NCBI RefSeq assembly: GCF_000003815.2
Contig: NC_049995.1
Location: 1,931,391 to 1,995,390, forward strand
DNA: 64,000 nt
Origin: Branchiostoma floridae
Lineage: Eukaryota; Chordata; Leptocardii; Amphioxiformes; Branchiostomatidae
Reading direction: 5' to 3'
Below, piece by piece: positions 12,386-25,111 of this stretch. Position 1 is the first letter of the stretch, and every line of letters starts with the position of its first letter. Both the position numbers and the translations under genes were made by a program. The notes beneath the pieces were generated by a model. That model did no database searches, was not told the DNA's origin, and was given only the letters and a program-made list of their open reading frames with translations.

Positions 12386-15230
12386 AATCGACCCCATACG
12401 ATCGAACTTCCAGAATCTTGAACAAAATGTGCGTTACTTCCGTCACCTGAATTCTATAGTACAACCCGCAACAAGAAGACAAAAAGTGATTTGAGTACTA
12501 AAAATTACTTCCTTACTTTTTTATAGGGCTTGAAAGTCAAAGAGTGGGTAACCGCTAAGCGAACCTTTCGGTAACCGCAAATTGACCCCATACGATCGAA
12601 CTCTTAGAATCTTGAACAAAATGTGCGTTACTTCCGTCACTTGAATTCGGTAGTACAACCCGTAACGAGAAAACAAAAAGTGATTTGAGTACTAAAGATT
12701 ACTTCCTTACTTTTCTATAGGGCTTAAAAGCCAAAGAGTGGGTCACCGCTAAGCGAACCTTTCGGTAAACGCAAATCAACCCCACACATCGAACTTCTAA
12801 AATCTTGAACAAAATGTGCCTTACTTTCGTTACTTGAACTCGGTAGTACAACCCGTAACGAGTAGACAAAAAGTGATTTGAGTACTAATAAAAATTAGTT
12901 CCTTACTTTTCTATAGGGCTTGAAAACCAAAGAGTGGGTAACCGCTAAGCGAACATTTCGGTAACCGCAAATCGACCCCATACGATCGAACTTCTAGAAT
13001 CTTGAACAAAATGTGCTTTACTTCCGTCATTTGAACTCGGTAGTACAACCCGTAACGAGAAGACAAAGAGTGATTTGAGTACTAAAAATTACTTCCTAAC
13101 TTTTCAACAGGGCTTGACAGCCAAAGAGTGGGTAACCGCTAAGCGAACCTTTCGGTAACCGCAAATCGACCCCATACGATCGAACTTTTAGAATCTTGAA
13201 CAAAATGTGCGTTACTTCCGTCACTTGAACTCGGTAGTACAACCCGTAACGAGAAGACAAAAAGTGATTTGAGTACTAAAAATTACTTCCTAACTTTTCT
13301 ACAGGGCTTGAAAATTAACGAGTGGGTAACCGCTAAGCGAACATTTCGATAACCGCAAATCGACCCCATACGATATAACTTCTAGAATCTTGAACAAAAT
13401 GTGCGTTACTTCCGTCACTTGAATTCGAGGGTGAAACCCGTAACGAGAAGACAAAAAGTGATTTGAGTACTAAAGATTTCTTCCTTACTTTTCAACAGGG
13501 CTTGAAAGCCAAGGAGTGGGTAACCGCTAAGCGAACATTTCGATAACCGCAAATCGACCCCATACGATCGAACTTCTAGAATCTTGAACAAAATGTGCGT
13601 TACTTTTGTCACTTGAAATCGGTAGTACAACCCGTAACGAGAAGACAAAAAGTGATTTGAGTACTAAAAATTACTTCCTAACCTTTTCTATAGATAGGGC
13701 TTGAAAGCCAAAGAGTGGGTAACCGCTAAGCGAACCTTTCGGTATCTGCAAATCGACCCCAAACGATCGAACTTCTAGAATCTTGAACAAAATGTGCGTT
13801 ACTTCCGTCACTTGAATTCGGTAGAACAACCCGTAACAAGAAGACAAAAAGTGATTTGAGTACTAAAGATTACTTCCTTACTTTTCAACAGGGCTTGAAA
13901 GCCAAAGAGTGGGTAACCGCTAAGCAAACCTTTCGGTAACCGCAAATCGACCCCATACGATCGAACTTCCAGAATCTTGAACAAAATGTGCGTTACTTGC
14001 GTCACCTGAATTCTATAGTACAACCCGCAACAAGAAGACAAAAAGTGATTTCAAAATTAAAAAATTACTTCCTTACTTTTTTATGGGGCTTGAAAGTCAA
14101 AGAGTGGGTAACCGCTAAGCGAACCTTTCGGTAACCGCAAATCGACCCCATACGATCGAACTCTTAGAATCTTGAAAAAATGTGCGTTACTTCCGTCACT
14201 TGAATTCAGTAGTACAACCCGTAACGAGTAGACAAAAAGTGATTTGAGTACTAAAAATTTCTTCCTAACTTTTCAACAGGGCTTGAAAGCCAAAGCGTGG
14301 GTAACCGCTAAGCGAATCTTTCGGTAACCGCAAATTGACCCCATACGATCGAACTTCTAGAATCTTGAACAAAATGTGCGATACTTCCGTCATTTGAACT
14401 CGGTAGTATAACACGTAACGAGAAGACAAAGAGTGATTTGAGTATTAAAAATTACTTCCTAACTTTTCTACAGGGCTTGACAGCCAAAGAGTGGGTAACC
14501 GCTAAGCGAACCTTTCGGTAGCCGCAAATCGACCCCATACGATCGGAGATCGAACTTCTAGAATCTTGAACAAAATGTGCGTTACTTCCGTCACTTGAAT
14601 TCGAGGGTGAAACCCGTAACGAGAAGACAAAAAGTGATTTGAGTACTAAAGATTTCTTCCTTACTTTTCAACAGGGCTTGAAAGCCAAGGAGTGGGTAAC
14701 CGCTAAGCGAACCTTTCGGTAGCCGCAAATCGACCCCATACGATCGAACTTCTAGAATCTTGAACAAAATGTGCGTTACTTCCGTCACTTGAATTCGGTA
14801 GAACAGCCCGTTACGAGAAGACAAAAAGTGATTTCAATACTAAAAATTATTTCCTTACTTTTCTACAGGGCTTGAAAGCCAAAGAGTGGGTAACCGCTAA
14901 GCGAACCTTTCGGTAACCACAAATCGACCCCATACGATCGAACTTCTAGAATCTTGAACAAAATGTGCGTTACTTCCGTCACTTGAATTCGGTAGTACAA
15001 CCCGTAACGAGAAGACAAAAAGTGATTTGAGTACTAAATACTTTTCAGCAGGGCTTGAAAGCCAAAGAGTGGGTAATCGCTAAGCGAACCTTTCGGTAAC
15101 CGCAAATCGACCCCATACGATCGAACTTCTAGAATCTTGAACAAAATGTGCGTTACTTTGGTCGCTTGAAATCGGTAGTACAAACTGTAACGAGAAGACA
15201 AAAAGTGATTTGAGTACTAAAAATTACTTC

Positions 15231-16700
15231 CCAACTTTTCTATAGATAGGGCTTGAAAGCCAAAGAGTGGGTCACCGCTAAGCGAACCTTTCGGTAACTG
15301 CAAATCGACCTCAAACGATCGAACTTCTAGAATCTTGAACAAAATGTGCGTTACTTCCGTCACTTGAATTCAGTAGTACAACCCGTAACGAGAAGACAAA
15401 AAGTGATTTGAGTACTAATAAAAATTAGTTCCTTACTTTTCTATAGGGCTTGAAAGCCAAAGAGTGGGCAACTGCTAAGCGAACCTTTCGGTAACCGCAA
15501 ATCGACCCCATACGATCGAACTTCTAGAATCTTGAACAAAATGTGCGTTACTTCCGTCACTTGAACTCGGTAGTACAACCCGTAACTAGAGGACAAAAAG
15601 TGATTTGAGTACTAAAAATTACTTCGTAACTTTTCTATAGGGCTTGAAAGCCAAAGAGTGGGTAACCGCTAAGCGAACCTTTCGGTAGCCGCAAATCGAC
15701 CCCATACGATCGAACTTCTAGAATCTTGAACAAAATGTGCGTTACTTCCGTCACTTGAATTCAGTAGAACAACCCGTAATGAGAAGACAAAAAGTACTTT
15801 TACTTTTCAACAGGGCTTGAAAGCCAAAGAGTGGGTAACCGCTTAGCGAACCTTTCGGTAACCGCAAATCCACCCCGTACGATCGAACTTCCAGAATCTT
15901 GAACAAAATGTGCGTTACTTGCGTCACCTGAATTCTATAGTACAACCCGTAAAGCGAACCTTTCGGTAACCTCAAATCGACCCCATCGCGATCGAACTTC
16001 TAGAATCTTGAACAAAATGTGCGTTACTTCCGTTTCAAGAATTCGATAGTACGACCCGTAACGAGAAGATAAAAAGTGATTTGAGTACTAAAAATTACTT
16101 CCTCACTTTTTTACAGGGCTTGAAAGCCAAAGAGTGGGCAATCGCTAAGCGAACCTTTCGGTAAACGCAAATCAACCCCACACATCGAACTTCTAAAATC
16201 TTGAACAAATGTGCCTTACTTTCGTTACTTGCACTCGGTAGTACAACCCGTAACTAGAGGACAAAAAGTGATTTGAGTACTAAAAATTATTTCCTAACTT
16301 TTCTATAGGGCTTGAAAGCCAAAGAGTGGGTAACCGCTAAGCGAACCTTTCGGTAGCCGCAAATCGACCCCATACGATCGAACTTCTAGAATCTTGAACA
16401 AAATGTGCGTTACTTCCGTCACTTGAATTCGGTAGAACAACCCGTAACGAGAAGACAAAAAGTACTTTTACTTTTCAACAGGGCTTGAAAGCCAAAGAGT
16501 GGGTAACCGCTTAGCGAACCTTTCGGTAACCGCAAATCCACCCCGTACGATCGAACTTCCAGAATCTTGAACAAAATGTGCGTTACTTCCGTCACTTGAA
16601 CTTGGTAGTACAACCCGTAACGAGAGGACAAAAAGTGATTTGAGTACTAAAAATTACTTCCTAACTTTTCTATAGGGCTTGAAAGCCAAAGAGTGGGTAA
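15231..16700 (+). repeat. Multi-monomer block duplicated at 19637-21060
   Basis: Rare variants occur in the same order in both blocks at a constant offset of about 4405 bp: CTATAGATAGGGCTT (15239 and 19645), the shortened unit with AAAAAGTACTTTTACTTTTC (about 15790 and 20195), and the hybrid joint CCCGTAAAGCGAACC (15948 and 20353). The same hybrid joint also appears near 17759. The array therefore grew by duplication of multi-monomer segments, not only of single units. Confidence 0.8.
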
Positions 16701-19700
16701 CCGCTAAGCGAACCTTTCGGTAGCCGCAAATCGACCCCATACGATCGAACTTCTAGAATCTTGAACAAAATGTGCGTTACTTCCGTAACTTGAATTCGGT
16801 AGTACAACCCGTAACGAGAAGACAAAAAGTGATTTGAGTACTAAAGATTACTTCCTTACTTTTCTTTAGGGCTTAAAAGCCAAAGAGTGGGTCACCGCTA
16901 AACAAACCTTTCAGTAACTGCAAATCGACCCCAAACGATCGAACTTCTAGAATCTTGAACAAAATGTGCGTTACTTCCGTCACTTGAATTCGGTAAGACA
17001 ACCCGTAACGAGAAGACAAAAAGTGATTTGAGTACTAAAGATTACTTCCTTACTTTTCAACAGGGCTTGAAAGCCAAAGAGTGGGTAACCGCTAAGCAAA
17101 CCTTTCGGTAACCGCAAATCGACCCCATACGATCGAACTTCTAGAATCTTGAACAAAAGGTGCGTTACTTGCGTCACCTGAATTCTATAGTACAACCCGT
17201 AACGAGAAGACAAAAAGTGATTTTAATACTACAAATTACTTCCTTACTTTTTTATGGGGCTTGAAAGTCAAAGAGTTGGTAACCGCTAAGCGAACCTTTC
17301 GGTAACCGCGAATCGACCCCATACGATCGAACTCTTAGAATCTTGAACAAAATGTGCGTTACTTCCGTCTCTTGAATTCGGTAAGAAAACCCGTAACGAG
17401 AAGACAAAAAGTGATTTGAGTACTAAAGATTACTTCCGTACTTTTCTATAGGGCTTAAAAGGCAAAGAGTGGGTCACCGCTAAGCGAACCTTTCGGTAAC
17501 TGCAAATCGACCCCAAACGATCGAACTTCTAGAATCTTGAACAAAATGTGCGTTACTTCCGTCACTTGAATTCCGTAGAACAACCCGTAACGAGATGACA
17601 AAAAGTACTTTTACTTTTCAACAGGGCTTGAAAGCCAAAGAGTGGGTAACCACTTAGCGAACCTTTCGGTAACCGCAAATCCACCCCGTACGATCGAACT
17701 TCCAGAATCTTGAGCAAAATGTGCGTTACTTGCGTCACCTGAATTCTATAGTTCAACGAGTAAAGCGAACCTTTCGGTAACCTCAAATCGACCCCATCGC
17801 GATCGAACTTCTAGAATCTTGAACAAAATGTGCGTTACTTCCGTTACATGAATTCGATGGTACGACCCATAACGAGAAGATAAAAAGTGATTTGAGTACT
17901 AAAAATTACTTCCTCACTTTTTTACAGGGCTTGGAAGCCAAAGAGTGGGTAATCGCTAAGCGAACCTTTCGGTAAACGCAAATCAACCCCACACATCGAA
18001 CTTCTAAAATCTTGAACAAAATGTGCCTTACTTTCGTTACTTGAACTCGGTAGTACAACCCGTAACGAGGAGACAAAAAGTGATTTGAGTACTAAAAATT
18101 ACTTCGTAACTTTTCTACAGGGCTTGAAAGCCAAAGAGAGGGTCACCGCTAAGCGAACCTTTCGGTAACTGCAAATCGGCTCCAAACGATCGAACTTCTA
18201 GAATCTTGAACAAAATGTGCGTTACTTCCGTCACTTGAACTCGGTAGTACAACCCGTAACGAGAAGACAAAAAGTGATTCGAGTACTAAAAATTACTTCC
18301 TAACTTTTTTACAGGGCTTGAAAGCCAAAGGGTGTGTAACCGCTAAACGAACCTTTCGGTAACTGCAAATCGACCTCATACGATCGAACTTCTAGAATCT
18401 TGAACAAAATGTGCGTTACTTCCGTCACTTGAACTCGGTAGTACAAGAAGACAAAAAGTGATTTGAGTACTAAAAATTACTTCCTCACTTTTCTACAGGG
18501 CTTGAAAGCCAAAGAGTGGGTCACCGCTAAGCGAACCTTTCGGTAACCTCAAATCGACGCCATCGCGATCGAACTTCTAGAATCTTGAACAAAATGTGCG
18601 TTACTTCCGTTACATGAATTCGATAGCACGACCCGTAACGAGAAGATAAAAAGTGATTTGAGTACTAAAAATTACTTCCTCACTTTTCTACAGGGCTTGA
18701 AAGCCAAAGAGTGGGCAATCGCTAAGCGAACCTTTCGGTAAACGCAAATCAACCCCACACATCGAACTTCTAAAATCTTGAACAAAATGTGCCTAATTTT
18801 CGTTACTTGAACTCGGTAGTACAACCCGTAACGAGAAGACAACAAGGGATTTGAGTACTAAAAATTACTTGCTAACTTTTCTACAGGGCTTGAAAGCGAA
18901 AGAGTTGGTAACCGCTAAGCGAACCTTTCGGTAACCGCAAATCGACCCCATACGATCGAACTTCTAGAATCTTGAACAAAATGTGCGTTACTTCCGTCAT
19001 TTGAACTCGGTAGTATAACACGTAACGAGAAGACAAAGAGTGATTTGAGTATTAAAAATTACTTCCTAACTTTTCTACAGGGCTTGACAGCCAAAGAGTG
19101 GGTAACCGCTAAGCGAACCTTTCGGTAGCCGCAAATCGACCCCATACGATCGAACTTCTAGAATCTTGAACAAAATGTGCGATACTTCCGTCACTTGAAT
19201 TCAAGGGTGAAACCCGTAACGAGAAGACAAAAAGTGATTTGAGTACTAAAGATTTCTTCCTTACTTTTCAACAGGGCTTGAAAGCCAAGGAGTGGGTAAC
19301 CGCTAAGCGAACCTTTCGGTAGCCGCAAATCGACCCCATACGATCGAACTTCTAGAATCTTGAACAAAATGTGCGTTACTTCCGTCACTTGAATTCGGTA
19401 GTACAACCCGTAACGAGAAGACAAAAAGTGATTTGAGTACTAAATACTTTTCAGCAGGGCTTGAAAGCCAAAGAGTGGGTAATCGCTATGCGAACCTTTC
19501 GGTAACCGCAAATCGACCCCATACGATCGAACTTCTAGAATCGTGAACCAAATGTGCGTTACTTTGGTCACTTGAAATCGGTAGTACAAACTGTAACGAG
19601 AAGACAAAAAGTGATTTGAGTACTAAAAATTACTTCCCAACTTTTCTATAGATAGGGCTTGAAAGCCAAAGAGTGGGTCACCGCTAAGCGAACCTTTCGG

Positions 19701-21081
19701 TAACTGCAAATCGACCTCAAACGATCGAACTTCTAGAATCTTGAACAAAATGTGCGTTACTTCCGTCACTTGAATTCAGTAGTACAACCCGTAACGAGAA
19801 GACAAAAGTGATTTGAGTACTAATAAAAATTAGTTCCTTACTTTTCCATAGGGCTTGAAAGCCAAAGAGTGGGCAACTGCTAAGCGAACCTTTCGGTAAC
19901 CGCAAATCGACCCCATACGATCGAACTTCTAGAATCTTGAACAAAATTTGCGTTACTTCCGTCACTTGAACTCGGTAGTACAACTCGTAACTAGAGGACA
20001 AAAAGTGATTTGAGTACTAAAAATTACTTCCTAACTTTTCTATAGGGCTTGAAAGCCAAAGAGTGGGTAACCGCTAAGCGAACCTTTCGGTAGCCGCAAA
20101 TCGACCCCATACGATCGAACTTCTAGAATCTTGAACAAAATGTGCGTTACTTCCGTCACTTGAATTCGGTAGAACAACCCGTAACGAGAAGACAAAAAGT
20201 ACTTTTACTTTTCAACAGGGCTTGAAAGCCAAAGAGTGGGTAACCGCTTAGCGAACCTTTCGGTAACCGCAAATCCACCCCGTACGATCGAACTTCCAGA
20301 ATCTTGAACAAAATGTGCGTTACTTGCGTCACCTGAATTCTATAGTACAACCCGTAAAGCGAACCTTTCGGTAACCTCAAATCGACCCCATCGCGATCGA
20401 ACTTCTAGAATCTTGAACAAAATGTGCGTTACTTCCGTTTCAAGAATTCGATAGTACGACCCGTAACGAGAAGATAAAAAGTGATTTGAGTACTAAAAAT
20501 TGCTTCCTCACTTTTTTACAGGGCTTGAAAGCCAAAGAGTGGGCAATCGCTAAGCGAACCTTTCGGTAAACGCAAATCAACCCCACACATCGAACTTCTA
20601 AAATCTTGAACAAATGTGCCTTACTTTCGTTACTTGCACTCGGTAGTACAACCCGTAACTAGAGGACAAAAAGTGATTTGAGTACTAAAAATTATTTCCT
20701 AACTTTTCTACAGGGCTTGAAAGCGAAAGAGTTGGTAACCGCTAAGCGAACCTTTCGGTAGCCGCAAATCGACCCCATACGATCGAACTTCTAGAATCTT
20801 GAACAAAATGTGCGTTACTTCCGTCACTTGAATTCGGTAGAACAACCCGTAACGAGAAGACAAAAAGTACTTTTACTTTTCAACAGGGCTTGAAAGCCAA
20901 AGAGTGGGTAACCGCTTAGCGAACCTTTCGGTAACCGCAAATCCACCCCGTACGATCGAACTTTCAGAATCTTGAACAAAATGTGCGTTACTTCCGTCAC
21001 TTGAACTCGGTAGTACAACCCGTAACGAGAAGACAACAAGGGATTTGAGTACTAAAAATTACTTGCTAACTTTTCTACAGG

Positions 21082-21871
21082 NNNNNNNNNNNNNNNNNNN
21101 NNNNNNNNNNNNNNNNNNNNNNNNNNNNNNNNNNNNNNNNNNNNNNNNNNNNNNNNNNNNNNNNNNNNNNNNNNNNNNNNNNNNNNNNNNNNNNNNNNNN
21201 NNNNNNNNNNNNNNNNNNNNNNNNNNNNNNNNNNNNNNNNNNNNNNNNNNNNNNNNNNNNNNNNNNNNNNNNNNNNNNNNNNNNNNNNNNNNNNNNNNNN
21301 NNNNNNNNNNNNNNNNNNNNNNNNNNNNNNNNNNNNNNNNNNNNNNNNNNNNNNNNNNNNNNNNNNNNNNNNNNNNNNNNNNNNNNNNNNNNNNNNNNNN
21401 NNNNNNNNNNNNNNNNNNNNNNNNNNNNNNNNNNNNNNNNNNNNNNNNNNNNNNNNNNNNNNNNNNNNNNNNNNNNNNNNNNNNNNNNNNNNNNNNNNNN
21501 NNNNNNNNNNNNNNNNNNNNNNNNNNNNNNNNNNNNNNNNNNNNNNNNNNNNNNNNNNNNNNNNNNNNNNNNNNNNNNNNNNNNNNNNNNNNNNNNNNNN
21601 NNNNNNNNNNNNNNNNNNNNNNNNNNNNNNNNNNNNNNNNNNNNNNNNNNNNNNNNNNNNNNNNNNNNNNNNNNNNNNNNNNNNNNNNNNNNNNNNNNNN
21701 NNNNNNNNNNNNNNNNNNNNNNNNNNNNNNNNNNNNNNNNNNNNNNNNNNNNNNNNNNNNNNNNNNNNNNNNNNNNNNNNNNNNNNNNNNNNNNNNNNNN
21801 NNNNNNNNNNNNNNNNNNNNNNNNNNNNNNNNNNNNNNNNNNNNNNNNNNNNNNNNNNNNNNNNNNNNNNN
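21082..21871. other. Assembly gap (790 N) inside the 194 bp satellite
   Basis: A run of N flanked on both sides by satellite monomers. 790 bp is close to four units, so the missing bases are probably satellite; true copy number is unknown. Confidence 1.
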
Positions 21872-24800
21872 AGAGTGGGTAACCGCTAAGCGAACCTTTC
21901 GGTAACCGCAAATCGACCCCATACGATCGACTTTTTAGAATCTTGAACAAAATGTGCGTTACTTCCGTCACTTGAATTCGGTAGTACAACCCGTAACGAG
22001 AAGATAAAAAGTGATTTGAGTACTAAAAATTACTTCCTTACTTCTTTAACAGGACTTGAAAGCCAAAGAGTGGGTAATCGCTATGCGAACCTTTCGGTAA
22101 CCGCAAATCGACCCCATACGATCGAACTTCTAGAATCTTGAAGAAAATGTGCGTTACTTCCGTCACTTGAACTCGGTAGTACAACCCGTAACGAGAAGAT
22201 AAAAAGTGATTTGAGTACTAAAAATTACTTCCTTACTTTTCTACAGGGCTTGAAAGCCAAAGAGTGGGTAACCGCTAAGCGAACCTTTCGGTAACCGCAA
22301 ATCGACCCCATACGATCGAACTTCTAGAATCTTGAACAAAAGGTGCGTTACTTCCGTCACTTGAATTCGGTAGTACAACCTGTAACGAGAAGATAAAAAG
22401 TGATTTGAGTACTAAAAATTACTTCCTTACTATTTCTACATGGCTTGAAAGCCAAAGAGTGGGTCACCGCTAAGCGAACCTTTCGGTAACCTCAAATCAA
22501 CCCCATCGCGATCGAGCTTCTAGAATCTTGAACAAGATGTGCGTTACTTCCGTCACATGAATTCGATAGCACGACCCGTAACGAGAAGATAAAAAGTGAT
22601 TTGAGTACTAAAAATTACTTCCTCACTTTTCTACAGGGCTTGAAAGCCAAAGAGTGGGCAATCGCTAAGCGAACATTTGGGTAAACGCAAATCAACCCCA
22701 CACATCGAACTTCTAAAATCTTGAACAAAATGTGCCTAGCTTTCGTCACTTGAACTTGGTAGTACAACCCGTAACGAGAAGTCAAAAAGTGATTCGAGTA
22801 CTAAAAATTACTTCCTAACTTTTCTACAGGGCTTGAAAGCGAACGAGTGGGTAACCGGTAAGCGAACCTTTCGGTAACCGCAAATCGACCCCATACGATC
22901 GACTTTTTAGAATCTTGAACAAAATGTGCGTTACTTCCGTAACTTGAATTCGGTAGTACAGCCCGTAACGAGAAGATAAAAAGTGATTTGAGTACTAAAA
23001 ATTACTTCCTAACTTCTTTAACAGAACTTGAAAGCCAAAGAGTGGGTAATCGCTATGCAAACGTTTCGGTAACCGCAAATCGACCCCATACGATCGAACT
23101 TCTAGGAGCTTGAACAAAAGGTGCGTTACTTCCGTCACTTGAACTCGGTAGTACAACCCGTAACGAGAAGATAAAAGGTGATTTGAATACTAAAAATTAC
23201 TTCCTTACTTTTCTACAGGGCTTGAAAGCCAAAGAGTGGGTAACCGCTAAGCGAACCTTTCGGTAACCGCAAATCGACCCCATACGATCGACCTTCTAGA
23301 ATCTTGAACAAAATGTGCGTTACTTCCGTCACTTGAACTCGGTAGTACAACCCGTAACGAGAAGACAAAAAGTGCTTTGAGTACTAAAAATTACTTCCTT
23401 AATTTTCTACAGGGCTTGGAAGCCAAAGAGTGGGTAACCGCTAAGCGAACCTTTCGGTAACCGCAAATCGACCCCATACGATCGAACTTCTAGAATCTTG
23501 AACAAAATGTGCGTTACTTCCGTCACTTGAACTCGGTAGTACAACCCGTAACGAGAAGACAAAAATTGATTCGAGTACTAAAAATTACTTCCTAACTTTT
23601 CTACAGTTCTTGAAAGCCAAAGAGTGGAAAACCGCTAAGCGAACCTTTCGGTAACCGCAAATCGACCCCATACGATCGAACTTCTAGAATCTTGAACAAA
23701 ATGTGCGTTGATTCCGTCACATGAATTCGGTAGTACAACCGGTAACGAGAAGACAAAAAGTGATTTGAGTACTAAAAATTACTTCCTAACTTTTCTACAG
23801 TTCTTGAAAGCCAAAGAGTGGGTAACCGCTAAGCGAACCTTTCGGTAACCGCAAATCGACCCCATACGATCGAACTTTTAGAATCTTGAACAAAATGTGC
23901 GTTACTTCTGTCACATGAATTCGGTAGTACAACCCGTAACGAGAAGACAAAAGGTGATTTGAGTACTAAAAATTACTTCCTTACTTTTCTACAGGGCTTG
24001 AAAGCAAAAGAGTGGGTAACCGCTAAGCGAACCTTTCGGTAACCGCAAATCGACCCCATATGATCGAACTTCTAGGAGCTTGAACAAAATGTGCGTTACT
24101 TCCGTCTCTTGAATTCGGTAGCACAGCCTGTAACGAGAAGACAAAAAGTGATTTGAGTACTAAAAATTACTTCCTTACTTTTTCTACATGGCTTGAAAGC
24201 CAAAGAGTGGGTAACCGCTAAGGGAACCTTTCGGGTTCCGCAAATCGACCCCATACGATCGAACTTCTAGAATCTTGAACAAAATTTGCGTTACTTCCGT
24301 CACATGAATTTTGTAGTACAACCCGTAACGACAAGACAAAAAGTGATTTGAGTACTAAAAGTTTTTTCCTTACTTTTCTACAGGGCTTGGAAGCCAAAGA
24401 GTGGGTAACCGCTCAGCGAACCTTTCGGTAACCGCAAATCGACCCCATACGATCGAACTTTTAGAATCTTGAACAAAATGTGCGTTACTTCCGTCACTTG
24501 AACTCGGTAGTACAACCCGTAACGAGAAGACAAAAAGTGATTTGAGTACTAAAAATTACTTCCTTACTTTTTCTACATGGCTTGAAAGCCAAAGAGTGGG
24601 TAACCGCTAAGGGAACCTTTCGGGTTCCGCAAATCGACCCCATACGATCGAACTTCTATAATCTTGAACAAAATGTGCGTTACTTCCGTCACATGAATTC
24701 GGTAGTACAACCCGTAACGAGAAGACAAAAAGTGATTTGAGTACTAAAAATTACTTCCTAACTTTTCTACAGTTCTTGAAAGCCAAAGAGTGGGTAACCG

Positions 24801-25111
24801 CTAAGTGAACCTTTCGGTTACCGCAAATCGACCCAATACGATCGAACTTCTAGAATCTTGAACAAAATGTGCGTTACTTCCGTCACATGAATTCGGTAGT
24901 ACAACCCGTAACGAGAAGACAAAAGGTGATTTGAGTACTAAAAATTACTTCCTTACTTTTCTACAGGGCTTGAAAGCAAAAGAGTGGGTAACCGCTCAGC
25001 GAACCTTTCGGTAACCTCAAATCGACCCCATACGATCTAACTTCTAGGATCTTGAACAAAATGTGCGTTACTTCCGTCACTTGAATTCGGTAGTACAACC
25101 TGCCACTGTAA

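Larger units (their letters stand above)
12386..25100 (+). repeat. 194 bp satellite array, about 65 monomers
   Basis: A head-to-tail array whose GGGCTTGAAAGCCAAAGAGT landmark recurs at 12526, 12720, 12916, 13110 and 13304 (spacing 194-196 bp), and so on to about 24967. Each unit contains two GGTAACCGC direct repeats, GATCGAACTTCTAGAATCTTG and GTGATTTGAGTACTAAAAAT. Monomers differ by a few to many substitutions. Variants include AACCTCAAATCGACCCCATC and AAACGCAAATCAACCCCACA types, and truncated hybrid units. Open frames of 70-94 codons on the minus strand are satellite artefacts. A gap (21082-21871) interrupts it. Confidence 0.98.

Noticed and set aside
13415..21039. Series of similar minus-strand ORFs of 70-94 codons (MSSRYGLYYRIQVTEVTHIL type)
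   Set aside because: They are the same frame of the 194 bp satellite, repeated once per monomer; there is no start context, codon signal or family match.
21045..21989. Long ORFs of about 290-300 codons
   Set aside because: They consist almost entirely of N from the assembly gap.
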